From the NCBI RefSeq assembly GCF_014901205.1, contig NZ_JACNMU010000005.1, positions 62,001 through 126,000 on the forward strand: DNA of 64,000 nucleotides, in the 5' to 3' direction. The stretch is from Meridianimarinicoccus sp. MJW13 (GTDB lineage: Bacteria > Pseudomonadota > Alphaproteobacteria > Rhodobacterales > Rhodobacteraceae). Under the pieces are notes generated by a model that made no database searches, had not been told where the DNA came from, and worked only from the letters and a program-made list of their open reading frames with translations. Shown one piece after another: positions 7,881 through 17,200 of this stretch. Each line of letters starts with the position of its first letter. The first letter of the stretch is position 1. The position numbers and the translations under genes were made by a program.

Positions 7881-8379
7881 CGGCCGCCACCTTGACGCTG
7901 ATCATCCGGTCGGGGTTGGCCGCAGGCTCGCCCCGCGTGATGGCATCCACATGCTCCATCCCGTCGATCACCCGGCCATAGACCGTGTACTGGCGGTTCA
8001 GGAAGTGGTTGTCGGTGAAGTTGATGAAGAACTGGCTGTTGGCCGAATTCGGGTTTTGCGACCGCGCCGCGCCCAGCGTCCCGCGATCATGCGGGATGCC
8101 CGAGAATTCCGCCGGCAGATCCTTCAGGTCCGAGCCGCCGGTTCCGGCGCGACGGATGTTGAAGTCCTTTTCCATGTTGCCGTGCTGCACGTCCCCGGTC
8201 TGGGCCATGAAGCCGTCGATCACCCGGTGGAAGGCGACGTTGTCATAGGCGCCGCTGCGCGCCAGTTCTTTCATGCGATCGCAGTGCATCGGCGCGATGT
8301 CCGGCAGCAGTTCGATCACCACGGTGCCGCCCTTCAGTTCCATCAGGATGGTGTTTTCAGGGTCTTTGATCTCGGCCAT
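7867..8379 (-). CDS. ppiB: Cytoplasmic cyclophilin-type peptidyl-prolyl isomerase
   Basis: A 170-aa protein without a signal peptide. The start MAEIKDPENTILMELKGG is preceded by GGAGAT, which fixes it; a far longer in-frame extension is only the reverse of pgk. Family motifs FHRVIDGFMAQTGD, RAGTGGSD, ARSQNPNSANSQFFI and FLNRQYTVYGRV are all present, including the catalytic Arg in FHR. It is first in a two-gene operon with the exported paralogue and is divergent from pgk across about 210 bp. Confidence 0.95.
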   Translation of the reverse strand: MAEIKDPENTILMELKGGTVVIELLPDIAPMHCDRMKELARSGAYDNVAFHRVIDGFMAQTGDVQHGNMEKDFNIRRAGTGGSDLKDLPAEFSGIPHDRGTLGAARSQNPNSANSQFFINFTDNHFLNRQYTVYGRVIDGMEHVDAITRGEPAANPDRMISVKVAADADA

Positions 8380-8592
8380 ACCGATCTCCGTTCGTGTGGT
8401 TCGACTAGAATGAATCCGCGCGACCCTAGGCCGGGTCCGCCCCGAAGGTCCAGACCCGATCCGCCTCAGCGCCAGATCACCGTTGTGTGCTTGAGACGCA
8501 ATGCCGCGACCACGGCCCCCTTGAGAGGAGGCGATTGACCTCTTGCCGGTTTCAGGGTGAAAGGAAAGCAGACCAGTTAAGGGAGATGCCGG

Positions 8593-9783
8593 ATGGCCTG
8601 GAAAACACTCGATGACATGGATCTGACCGGCAAGGTGGTCCTGACCCGGGTGGACATCAACGTCCCCATGGCTGATGGCCAGGTCACCGACGCCACGCGC
8701 ATCGAACGGATCAAGCCCACCGTCGACACCATTCTCGCCAAGGGCGGCAAACCGGTCCTGCTGGCGCATTTCGGCCGACCCAAGGGACAGGTGGTGCCGG
8801 AGATGTCGCTCAGCCACATCCGCGGCGCGGTCGAAGAAATTCTGGGCGTGCCGGTCGCCTTCGCCGAGGATTGCATCGGCCTGCCCGCGAAACTGGCCGT
8901 GGGCGGCCTGGCCGAGGGCACGGTGCTGCTGCTGGAAAACACCCGCTTTCATGCCGAGGAAACCGAGAACGACGCGCGTTTCGCCGCCTCGCTGGCCGCC
9001 CTTGGCGATGTCTATTGCAATGATGCCTTTTCCGCCGCCCACCGCGCCCATGCCTCGACCGAGGGCATCGCGAAACTGCTGCCCAATTGCGCCGGACGTC
9101 TGATGCAGGCCGAGCTTGAGGCGCTGGAAGGCGCGCTTGGAACCCCCAGGCGCCCGGTGGCGGCGGTTGTGGGCGGGGCCAAGGTCTCGACCAAGCTGGA
9201 TCTGCTGGGCAACCTGGTGGCCAAGGTCGACACGCTGGTGATCGGCGGCGGCATGGCCAACACCTTCCTGGTGGCGCAGGGCGCCCAGATCGGAAATTCC
9301 CTGGCCGAACCCGACATGGCCGGAACCGCGCTGCAAATCGTCGAGAAGGCCCGCGAAGAGGGCTGCACGATCCTGCTGCCCGCCGATGTGGTGGTGGCAC
9401 GCGAATTCAAGGCCGGGGCCGACAGCGAAACCGTGTCCAGCGACGCCTGCCCCGAAGATGCGATGATCCTGGACGCCGGCCCCGAGGCTGTCGAAGCCAT
9501 CAAGGCCGTCTTTTCCCAGTCCCAGACACTGATCTGGAACGGCCCGCTCGGCGCCTTCGAAATCCCGCCCTTCGACACGGCCACCAACGCGGCCGCTCTT
9601 GCGGCGGCAGAGCTGACCCGCGACGGCAAGCTTGTTTCGGTGGCCGGCGGCGGCGACACCGTGGCGGCCCTGAACACCTCCGGCGCGGCGCAGGATTTCT
9701 CGTATATCTCCACCGCAGGCGGCGCGTTCCTTGAGTGGATGGAGGGCAAGACCCTGCCGGGCGTGGCTGCTCTGGAAGGCTGA
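8593..9783 (+). CDS. pgk: Phosphoglycerate kinase
   Basis: A 396-aa glycolytic enzyme that interconverts 1,3-bisphosphoglycerate plus ADP and 3-phosphoglycerate plus ATP. Landmarks: [10 protein letters not shown] near residue 18, [10 protein letters not shown] near residue 57, the ENTRFHAEE loop, [32 protein letters not shown], and the C-terminal nucleotide loop [11 protein letters not shown] followed by [16 protein letters not shown] precedes the ATG by 7 bases. The class I aldolase gene follows on the same strand after 99 bp, which contains its own promoter-like sequence. Confidence 0.98.
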   Translation: MAWKTLDDMDLTGKVVLTRVDINVPMADGQVTDATRIERIKPTVDTILAKGGKPVLLAHFGRPKGQVVPEMSLSHIRGAVEEILGVPVAFAEDCIGLPAKLAVGGLAEGTVLLLENTRFHAEETENDARFAASLAALGDVYCNDAFSAAHRAHASTEGIAKLLPNCAGRLMQAELEALEGALGTPRRPVAAVVGGAKVSTKLDLLGNLVAKVDTLVIGGGMANTFLVAQGAQIGNSLAEPDMAGTALQIVEKAREEGCTILLPADVVVAREFKAGADSETVSSDACPEDAMILDAGPEAVEAIKAVFSQSQTLIWNGPLGAFEIPPFDTATNAAALAAAELTRDGKLVSVAGGGDTVAALNTSGAAQDFSYISTAGGAFLEWMEGKTLPGVAALEG

Positions 9784-9818
9784 ACGCGATATATTGTGCC
9801 TGTTAGCGGTCACAGACG

Positions 9819-9847
9819 TTGAACCGCCGAGGGCGCTTGCCTATCAG
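9819..9847 (+). promoter_or_regulatory. Putative sigma-70-type promoter of the aldolase gene
   Basis: TTGAAC at 9819-9824 and TATCAG at 9842-9847 are separated by exactly 17 bp, 36 bp before the aldolase ATG. Both hexamers match the consensus at four or more positions. Confidence 0.45.
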
Positions 9848-9882
9848 ATTAACCAGTCCTCACCCGTGAAAGGTGCAAACGC

Positions 9883-10809
9883 ATGACCACTGAAATCGTC
9901 AAGAACATCCTGAAGAACTACGAGGGCGAGACCCCCGGCGTGAAGGCAAAGCTGCACAGCATGCTGATGCAGGGGGCGCTTGGCGGTACCGGCAAGATGA
10001 TCATCCTGCCCGTGGATCAGGGGTTCGAACATGGCCCTGCCCGCAGCTTTGCGCCCAACCCCGAAGGTTATGACCCGCATTACCACTACCAGCTGGCCAT
10101 CGACGCGGGGCTTTCGGCCTATGCCGCGCCGCTGGGGCCGCTGGAAGCGGGTGCCGACACGTTTGCCGGTCAGATCCCGACCATCCTGAAGTGCAACTCG
10201 GCCAACTCGCTGATGTCAGGTTCCGCCGGCAAGGATCAGGCCGTGACCGCCTCGGTCGATGACGCGCTGCGTCTGGGCTGTGCCGCCATCGGCTTCACCA
10301 TCTACCCCGGCTCCGACTGCGCCATCTCGATGATGGAAGAGATCGTCGCGATGCGCAAAGAGGCCGCCGCCAAGGGCATCGCCACGGTGATCTGGTCCTA
10401 CCCGCGGGGCGAAGGTGTCACCAAGGACGGCGAAACCGCCATCGACGTGGCCGCCTATGCCGCCCATATGGCCGCCTTGCTGGGCGCCCATGTCATCAAG
10501 GTGAAACTGTCCACCGATCATCTGATGCTGCCCGAGGCCAAGAAGGTCTATGAAGAGCAGCAGATCTCGATCGCCGAACAGGCCGAGCGCGTGCGCCACT
10601 GCGTGCAGTCCTCGATGAACGGTCGCCGGATCATCGTCTTCTCGGGCGGTGCCAAGAAAGGCGCCGACAGCGTCTATGACGACGCCCGCGCCATCCGCGA
10701 CGGCGGTGGCAACGGCTCGATCATCGGCCGCAACAGCTTCCAGCGCACCAAGGCCGACGCGCTGGACATGCTGGGCAAGCTGATTGCCATCTACAAGGGC
10801 GAAGCCTGA
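9883..10809 (+). CDS. fbaB: Class I fructose-bisphosphate aldolase (FbaB/DhnA type)
   Basis: A 308-aa Schiff-base aldolase that cleaves fructose 1,6-bisphosphate in glycolysis or forms it in gluconeogenesis. The sequence is of the archaeal/DhnA-like class I type: MIILPVDQGFEHGPARSF near residue 43, GFTIYPGSD, VIWSYPRGEGV, HVIKVKLSTDHL (the Lys here is a candidate Schiff-base residue) and IIVFSGGAKKG followed by GGNGSIIGRNSFQR, the phosphate-binding end. The neighbours are pgk upstream and a strong terminator downstream, so this is a carbon-metabolism unit. Confidence 0.93.
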   Translation: MTTEIVKNILKNYEGETPGVKAKLHSMLMQGALGGTGKMIILPVDQGFEHGPARSFAPNPEGYDPHYHYQLAIDAGLSAYAAPLGPLEAGADTFAGQIPTILKCNSANSLMSGSAGKDQAVTASVDDALRLGCAAIGFTIYPGSDCAISMMEEIVAMRKEAAAKGIATVIWSYPRGEGVTKDGETAIDVAAYAAHMAALLGAHVIKVKLSTDHLMLPEAKKVYEEQQISIAEQAERVRHCVQSSMNGRRIIVFSGGAKKGADSVYDDARAIRDGGGNGSIIGRNSFQRTKADALDMLGKLIAIYKGEA

Positions 10810-10834
10810 TCCCAGGCGCTAAGCCCTGAAGAAT

Positions 10835-10860
10835 CGCCCGGAGCCTGCTTCGGGCGTTTT
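10835..10860 (+). terminator. Intrinsic terminator after the aldolase gene
   Basis: CGCCCGGA and TTCGGGCG form an 8-bp stem (one G-T pair) with a GCCTGC loop, followed directly by TTTT, 26 bases after the stop. Confidence 0.85.
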
Positions 10861-11060
10861 CCGCGTCGCCCGCCGACAGGCCGACGGCGCAATGCAAACA
10901 ACCGGGCGGCTGCGCGTTCAGGACCGCCCCAGCGACGCCCAGCGACGCCCCCTGCCCCGCATTTTCGTGGCAAATGACACAGGGCGCGCATAGACTGGAC
11001 CGGCAGGGATCAGCCATGGCCGTCTTCGGGCGGCCGAATGCTGTATGAGAAGGGCTGACC

Positions 11061-12269
11061 ATGACGGCTGGAACCGACATTTCCCAACCTGCGTATCGCT
11101 GGACCATTGTCGCTGCGGCAGCCCTCATCCTGGGCATTTCCATGGGCACCCTGGTCAACGGGTTGTCGGCGTTCCTGGTGCCGCTGGAAGTCCATTTCGG
11201 CTGGGAACGGGCACAGGTTTCGGCGATCAATTCCTTCGGCCTGATCGGCATTGCCACCGGCGGCATCGTCATGGGGTTTCTGGCCGACCGGATCGCCACG
11301 CGCACCATCTGCCTGATCGGCGCGCTGTCGCTGTCCGGCGCGCTGATGCTGGCCGCCAATGCGCAGTCGCTGGCCCAGTTCTACACCCTGTTCTTCTTTG
11401 CGGGCGCCGTCGGCGGCGGCAGCCTGTTCGCCCCGGTCATCGCCCTGGTTGGCAGCTGGTTTCGAACCCGCACCGGGCTGGCCATTGGCATCGCGTCGGC
11501 CGGTCAGGCGCTGGGTCAGGGCATGGTGCCCTTCGCGGCGGGGCATCTGATACAGGCCTCCGGCTGGCAGTCGGCGATGACAATCCTCGGGGTGGTCGTT
11601 GCCGTGACCGTGGTGCCGCTGTCGTTCCTGATGCGATCCCCGCCGCAATCGCAAGGTCGCGCCACGGCGGCAACGGCAACCGCCCCTGTCCTGCCCGCCT
11701 GGATCATCCTGCCGGCCCTGTCGCTGGCGGCTCTGGGCTGTTGCACCGGCATGGCGGTGCCGCTGATGCATCTGGTGCCACTGATCCAGGAGGTCTGCGG
11801 CGTCGGCGCCGAGGCGGGCGGCCCGCTGCTGGTCGTACTGATCGCCGCCATCGGCGGACGCATCTTCTTTGGCATGCTGGCCGACAAGATCGGCGCCGCC
11901 CGGTCATGGATGGCCGCGACGGCCTGGCAAACGACCCTGATGATGGGCTTCGTCCTGCTGGGATCAATGCAGGCGTTCTGGCTGTTTTCGCCGCTGTATG
12001 GCTTTGGCTACGGCGGCGTGATGACCGGCGTTCTGGTCACGGTTCAGGCCTTCGCCCCCCCTGCGCGGCGGGCCATGTCCACCGGGGTCGTTCTGGCCGT
12101 GGCCTGGCTGGGTCATGCCCTGGGCGGCTGGCAGGGCGGGTTGTTCTTTGACCTGACCGGGGCCTACTACTGGACCTACGCCAACGCGGTCATCGCCGGA
12201 CTGGTCAATCTGACGGTCCTGGGCACCATCCTGCTGCTGGTCCGGCGCCGGTCGGTGTCTGCGTCCTAG
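11061..12269 (+). CDS. MFS transporter
   Basis: A 402-aa integral membrane protein with about 12 hydrophobic helices in two halves split by the loop RSPPQSQGRATAATATAP near residue 195. The loop between helices 2 and 3 has GFLADRIATR, the usual major-facilitator motif A in the GxLaDr form, repeated in the second half as GMLADKIGAARS. The overall pattern fits the monocarboxylate/oxalate-formate-like branch, but the substrate cannot be read from sequence. It stands alone between the terminator of the aldolase gene and ftsB. The roughly 200-bp leader holds no feature I can name. Confidence 0.85.
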   Translation: MTAGTDISQPAYRWTIVAAAALILGISMGTLVNGLSAFLVPLEVHFGWERAQVSAINSFGLIGIATGGIVMGFLADRIATRTICLIGALSLSGALMLAANAQSLAQFYTLFFFAGAVGGGSLFAPVIALVGSWFRTRTGLAIGIASAGQALGQGMVPFAAGHLIQASGWQSAMTILGVVVAVTVVPLSFLMRSPPQSQGRATAATATAPVLPAWIILPALSLAALGCCTGMAVPLMHLVPLIQEVCGVGAEAGGPLLVVLIAAIGGRIFFGMLADKIGAARSWMAATAWQTTLMMGFVLLGSMQAFWLFSPLYGFGYGGVMTGVLVTVQAFAPPARRAMSTGVVLAVAWLGHALGGWQGGLFFDLTGAYYWTYANAVIAGLVNLTVLGTILLLVRRRSVSAS

Positions 12270-12357
12270 CCGCCCGACCCGCGCGCGCCCGCCGATTTGG
12301 GATTCACAGGGCACACATCCTGTGGCAATGTCGGTCCAAAATATCTGAGGCAGTCAC

Positions 12358-12648
12358 ATGCAGGGTTCGGGCTTCGGCTTCCTGATCTACACCACCGTCG
12401 CCGTCATGCTGGGCGGTTACTTCGCCTTTGCAGCCCTGCAAGGCGATCTCGGCGTGTTGCGCCGGCTGGAGATCGAGGCCGACCAGACCCGACTTGAAGC
12501 GCAACGCGACGCGCTTCAGACACAGGTGGATGCCCTGAAGAACAAGACCCACCGCCTGTCCGACAATTTCCTGGATCTGGATTTGCTGGACGAGCGCGCG
12601 CGCGAGGTTCTGGGCCTGATGCGCGCCGATGATCTGATCATCCGCTAG
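12358..12648 (+). CDS. ftsB: Cell division protein FtsB / septum formation initiator
   Basis: A 96-aa bitopic membrane protein: a short cytoplasmic tip, one transmembrane helix (GFLIYTTVAVMLGGYFAFAAL), then a periplasmic coiled coil with heptad leucines (residues about 33-62) and a small C-terminal domain with LDLLDERAREVLGL. This is the DivIC/FtsB layout; FtsB forms a complex with FtsL and FtsQ at the divisome. It converges on cysE with only 14 bp between the two stops and no visible terminator. Confidence 0.88.
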   Translation: MQGSGFGFLIYTTVAVMLGGYFAFAALQGDLGVLRRLEIEADQTRLEAQRDALQTQVDALKNKTHRLSDNFLDLDLLDERAREVLGLMRADDLIIR

Positions 12649-12662
12649 GGCCGCGCCCGTCC

Positions 12663-13460
12663 TCAAATATGCTGATCCATGGTGACGGCGGGCTGATCGC
12701 AGCCGGCCTCGCCCACGATCTTCGCCGGCACGCCGGCCACCGTTGTGCAGGGCGGCACCTCGTCCAAAACCACCGACCCGGCCGCGATGCGCGAGCAATG
12801 GCCGACCCGGATGTTTCCCAGAACCTTGGCCCCGGCCCCGATCAAGACCCCGTCGCTGATCTTGGGATGACGATCGTCATCTTCCTTGCCGGTGCCGCCA
12901 AGGGTCACCGAATGCAGCATCGAGACGTTGTCGCCGACCACGGCGGTTTCGCCGATGACGATGGAATGGGCGTGGTCGATCATGATCCCCTTGCCCAGCC
13001 GTGCGGCCGGATGCACATCGACGCCGAACAGTTCCGACACCCGCATCTGAACAAAATAGGCCATGTCGCGGCGGCCCTCCTGCCACAGCCAATGGGCCAC
13101 GCGGTAGGCCTGGATGGCCTGGTAGCCCTTGAAGAACAGGATCGGCTGGATCATGCGATGGCAGGCCGGGTCGCGCTCATAGACCGCCACAAGGTCGGCG
13201 CGCGCGGCTTCTTCGATCCCGGGATCCGAGATGAAAGCCTGCTCGACGATCTCGCGCAAAAGCTGGTCCGGCATTTCCGCCGACGCCAGCTTCATGGACA
13301 ACCGGTAGGACAGCGCGCGGCTCAGCGACGGGTGATGCAGGATGCTCGAATGCACCAGCCCGCCCAGAAGCGGCTCGTCACGGATGGTCGCCTGCGCTTC
13401 TTCGGTCACCTGTGCCCAGACAGGATCGAAGGCAGCGAACTGCGTCTTTGGGTTGGACAT
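12663..13460 (-). CDS. cysE: Serine O-acetyltransferase
   Basis: A 265-aa enzyme that acetylates L-serine with acetyl-CoA, the first committed step of cysteine synthesis. The N-terminal all-helical SATase domain (AQVTEEAQATIRDEPLLGGL) is followed by a left-handed beta-helix of hexapeptide repeats from about residue 145 (HPAARLGKGIMIDHAHS, VIGETAVVGDNV, LHSVTLGGTG). GGAGG lies upstream of the ATG. The gene follows the GTA operon on the same strand with a 69-bp gap and no obvious terminator, so read-through is possible. cysE next to the GTA cluster is a known synteny in Rhodobacterales. Confidence 0.96.
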   Translation of the reverse strand: MSNPKTQFAAFDPVWAQVTEEAQATIRDEPLLGGLVHSSILHHPSLSRALSYRLSMKLASAEMPDQLLREIVEQAFISDPGIEEAARADLVAVYERDPACHRMIQPILFFKGYQAIQAYRVAHWLWQEGRRDMAYFVQMRVSELFGVDVHPAARLGKGIMIDHAHSIVIGETAVVGDNVSMLHSVTLGGTGKEDDDRHPKISDGVLIGAGAKVLGNIRVGHCSRIAAGSVVLDEVPPCTTVAGVPAKIVGEAGCDQPAVTMDQHI

Positions 13461-13529
13461 GGCGGCCTCCCGACGTTGCGTACCGAAGCAACTTAAGCCG
13501 ATTGACCGCCGGTTTCCACCCCGACCCGT

Positions 13530-14240
13530 TCACACTCGCGGGACTTGCAGCCGCATCAGATGCACGGCAAGCCGCAGATTGCCTACCGCAAAACTGCCGC
13601 CCTCGGCCTCGATCAACAACGGTGTGTCGGCGTAAAAGGCCTGCGGCTGACCGCTCAGCCCTTCGACCCGGGACCCCAGTCCAAGGCCCAGCCCGGTGCC
13701 GTATTGCCCCGACCCGCCGGGCACGCCCAGCCGCCAGCTGCTGCACGCGCCGCTCACCGCCGAGGTGACGATCCCGGTGACGCCAAGCACCACGGAACGC
13801 GCCGGAATAATGGCCGCCGTGGTCACCGACGCCCCCGTCCCCACCGGCACATCCACCTCGATCACCTGCATCAGGCTGGCCGCCCCATTGGGCGAAACCG
13901 CCACCGCGTGTGCAACCCATCCCTGCCCGTCGTGCAACACCGGCACGCCCTGATCCGCGACCCAGCCGCGCCAGCCCGCCGCCGGGGTCACATAGACCCA
14001 GCCGCCATTGTCGAACACCGCCAGCTTGCCGACTTCCGCCGCCCAGACCCCGCTCGCGCCCTGCGGCACGCCATAGGCCGCACCATCGACGGCACTGACC
14101 GGCGGCGTGGTTTGCGTCACCGACAGCAGGGTGGTCTTACAGACCGCATCCAACCGCGCCAGCGCTGCGTTCACCGTCACATGCTTCTGGGCCTGCGCTT
14201 CCATCACAAGGGGCAGCCCAAGGTTTGCCGTATTAGCCAT
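13530..14240 (-). CDS. DUF2793 protein, GTA head-spike homologue (GhsA/GhsB-like)
   Basis: A 236-aa protein starting MANTANLGLPLVMEAQAQKH, the DUF2793 signature (LPLxxxxQAQKHVTVNEAL-like, here HVTVNAALARLD). A glycine-rich beta domain follows (WVYVTPAAGWRGWVADQGV) and then a C-terminal jelly-roll-like half. In R. capsulatus two DUF2793 proteins, GhsA and GhsB, form head spikes that bind the recipient capsule and are encoded away from the main cluster. Here a single copy is the last gene of the operon, overlapping the end of g15 by 8 nt. The spike role is inferred by homology, and the C-terminal half probably sets receptor specificity. Confidence 0.85.
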   Translation of the reverse strand: MANTANLGLPLVMEAQAQKHVTVNAALARLDAVCKTTLLSVTQTTPPVSAVDGAAYGVPQGASGVWAAEVGKLAVFDNGGWVYVTPAAGWRGWVADQGVPVLHDGQGWVAHAVAVSPNGAASLMQVIEVDVPVGTGASVTTAAIIPARSVVLGVTGIVTSAVSGACSSWRLGVPGGSGQYGTGLGLGLGSRVEGLSGQPQAFYADTPLLIEAEGGSFAVGNLRLAVHLMRLQVPRV

Positions 14241-17200
14241 TGATCGTCACCTTTCCGAAAAGTCCCGGACCGAAACGGTCCGACAATTGCGCCACTTCCA
14301 GCGTGTAAGGTCCGCTGACACCATCCGCTGCGCGGCTGGCGGCGTCATAGGTCCATTGCGGGCTGGTCACCGTAACTTCGCGCTTGATCGCGCCCTGCCG
14401 GATGCGCAGCAAATACCGCTCCTGCGCCTCGCCCAGCGGGATCTCGGGCAGCGACCACAGATCGCCGTCGATCCGGCTGCGGCGGATCCAGCGCAGCCGG
14501 TGATCGCCCGACAGGGTGACCTCGGCGCGCAGATGCACCGGCGCATAGGGCCGCAACCCGTTGCCCGCGAAACTCGCCTGCTGATGCACGAAACTGGGAT
14601 CGGTATAGGGCTGGTCCGACGGCCCGATGCGATAGTGCCGGGTCAGACCCCGCGCGCCCGAGGCCAGCGCGATCTGCACAAGAGCCGCGTCCAGCACCAC
14701 CACCAGACTGCCCGCCGGCCAGATATCCGGAATCATCCCGTCGCTGCCCAACTGGCCGCGCAACCGCTCGGACAGATCGAATAGATCCGGTCCCACCAGA
14801 TCGGCGCGGCGAAACTGAAGCACTTCCCAATTGCCGGGGCTGCCGTCACCGATGGCCAGCGCGTTGGCGCCGTTCAGCAATTCCGCCTCGCTCACCGAAC
14901 TCAGCGCGCCATCGGGGATTTCCACCGTCAGCGGCGCGCCGCGATCCAGCCGCCCGGGCGCCGCACGCAGCAATTCAGTCCGGGTCAGCCCGACCCGCGC
15001 GCCCAGGTCCACCAGCGTGTTCAGGTCATAGTCGCTGTCGCTGCCCGAACCATAGACCGCAATCTCTCCCGGCCAGGGCCGCGCCGCCACCGCCAGATAA
15101 GGCGCGTGCGGCACATCCTCGGTCCGCAGCAAGGGCAGGTCCAGAAACACCGGCGACGGCGGCACCGGCGCGGGAAAGGCAGCGATCCGCGACAACTCCT
15201 CGATGGCCGGGGCCGGTTGGTAGACCGGGGTTTCCACGCGCACCGCTTCCAGCAGATGCACGCCCACGTCCTCGCAGCGATCCACCCGGAACCGGCCCAT
15301 ACTGCCGCCATGCGGCAGGTCGATCACATCGCCCGCCCCCAGATCCATGCGACTGGGCGGCAGCGCCAGTTTCACCGTGTCCCGCGCGATCCGGCCCTCG
15401 GCCAGCCAGCGTTCGGCCAGCCCGCGCGCCTCGGCCTTGGTCAGCACCATGTTCAACTCGGACCGGGCCACGTTTTCAACCTCGCCCCCCGGCACCGCCG
15501 CGTCGATCGAGGCCACGTCAAACCCGCCATCAGCGGCCACATAGTCCAGCCGCACCCTTCCGGGCACCTCGCTGTCAGCGGCGCGCAGAACCGACAGATC
15601 GCCGTCCTCCTCGGGATGTTGCGCCAGGTCGTCCTTGCCCAGCACCGCATCCGCCGCCCCGCCGCGCGACCGGAACACCAGCCGCCCTTCACTCTCCAGC
15701 GCGTCGAACCCATGCGCCAGCATCAGCGGTTCAAGTGCGGCGCGGGCGCTCTCGGGCTGGCCCACCGCATAGCCGCGCACCAACCCGTGCAACCCGGTCA
15801 CATCCGGATCGGCCACCCCGGCGCGCTGGCAGATCTCGCGGACAACAGTGGACAGCAGTTGCGCCCCCGTCCGCCCGTTCAGCCAATGCCCGCGCAAGTA
15901 GTTGTCGCCATCGCTCCAGACATCGCTGCGGCCGGGAAACCACGGATAAGGCCGCGCGTCCCAGGCCCAGACAAAGGCCCGGCTCATGTCCACCATCGGC
16001 CCACCATAGACCCCCGACACCGGGTTCTGCGCCGGATCGGACCAGAACCCGAACATGGCGCGCAGGTACTGCATCTGGATCAGATCGTCCCGCGCGCCGG
16101 TCGAGGCCCGTGGCAGCACCGATTCCGACGACTTGGGATCGAGGAACTTGTTGGGCTGGTTGGTGCCCTTGTCGATGGCCGCACAACCCAGCTCGGTGAA
16201 CCAGATCGGCTTGCTGCGCGGCACCCAAGGCGTCGCCCCCGTTGCCCGCACCCCGCCGATGCGGTTGTGATGCGGGCTGCTCCACCAGCCGCGCAGATCC
16301 TTGTAGCGGAACACCCAGGGCTGGCCATAGGCACCATCGGTGATCGGGCTGCGCAATTGCGCCTGCGCGTCGGCGGCACTGGCATAATACCAGTCATAGC
16401 CCTCGCCCCCCGCCACATTGGCCTTCAGGTAGTCGAGGTCATAGATCGAGCCCCAGCCCGCGTCCGCATGACCGGCCTCGTCGCGCCAATCAGACAACGG
16501 CATGTAATTGTCGATGCCGATGAAATCGATCTCGGGATCGGCCCACAGCGGGTCAAGGTGAAACAGGTGATCGCCGCTGCCATCCGTGGGCGAGTAGCCG
16601 AAATATTCCGACCAATCCGCCGCGTAGCCCAGCTTGACCGCGCCGCCCAGCAGCGCCCGCACCTCGCCCGCCAGCGCCTTGAACTCGGCCACCGCCGGAA
16701 AGCCGCTCTGGCTGTCGCGGATCTGGGTCAGACTGCGCATTTCCGAGCCGATGCAGAACGACTCCACCCCGCCCGCCGCCTTGCACAGCGCCGCGTTGTG
16801 CAGGATGAACCGGCGCAGCGACCATTCGTTGGGGCCGGTATAGGTGACCGTGTCGCCCGAGATGCTGAAATCCGATGCCCGCGCCGTGCCGAAAAAGGCC
16901 CGCACCTGCCCTGCCGCCGCCGCCGTCTTGTCCGGGCTGCCGGGCTGTCCCGGCGCTTTCGAGGTCGTGATCCGCCCGCGCCACGGCAGCGGCGGCTGGT
17001 TTGCCGCCCCGGTCCAGGGATCGCTCAACCCGTTGCCCGCCATCTGGTCCATCAGGATGAAGGGATAGAACATCACCTTCTGCCCGCGTGCGTTCAGGTT
17101 GCGGATCGCACCGATGACGCTGCGATCGGAGGGCGTGCCGCCATAGATCGACCGGCCACCATCCTTGGGCACCTCCTGCGCCTGATACCGCTCCAGCCCG

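Noticed and set aside
7867-9813. A 648-residue minus-strand frame containing the cytoplasmic cyclophilin
   Set aside because: Only the last 170 residues are protein-like and preceded by GGAGAT. The rest is the reverse of pgk.
10924-10947. Short tandem repeat CAGCGACGCC
   Set aside because: Only two 10-bp copies in GC-rich intergenic DNA, with no symmetry or promoter context. It is probably chance.
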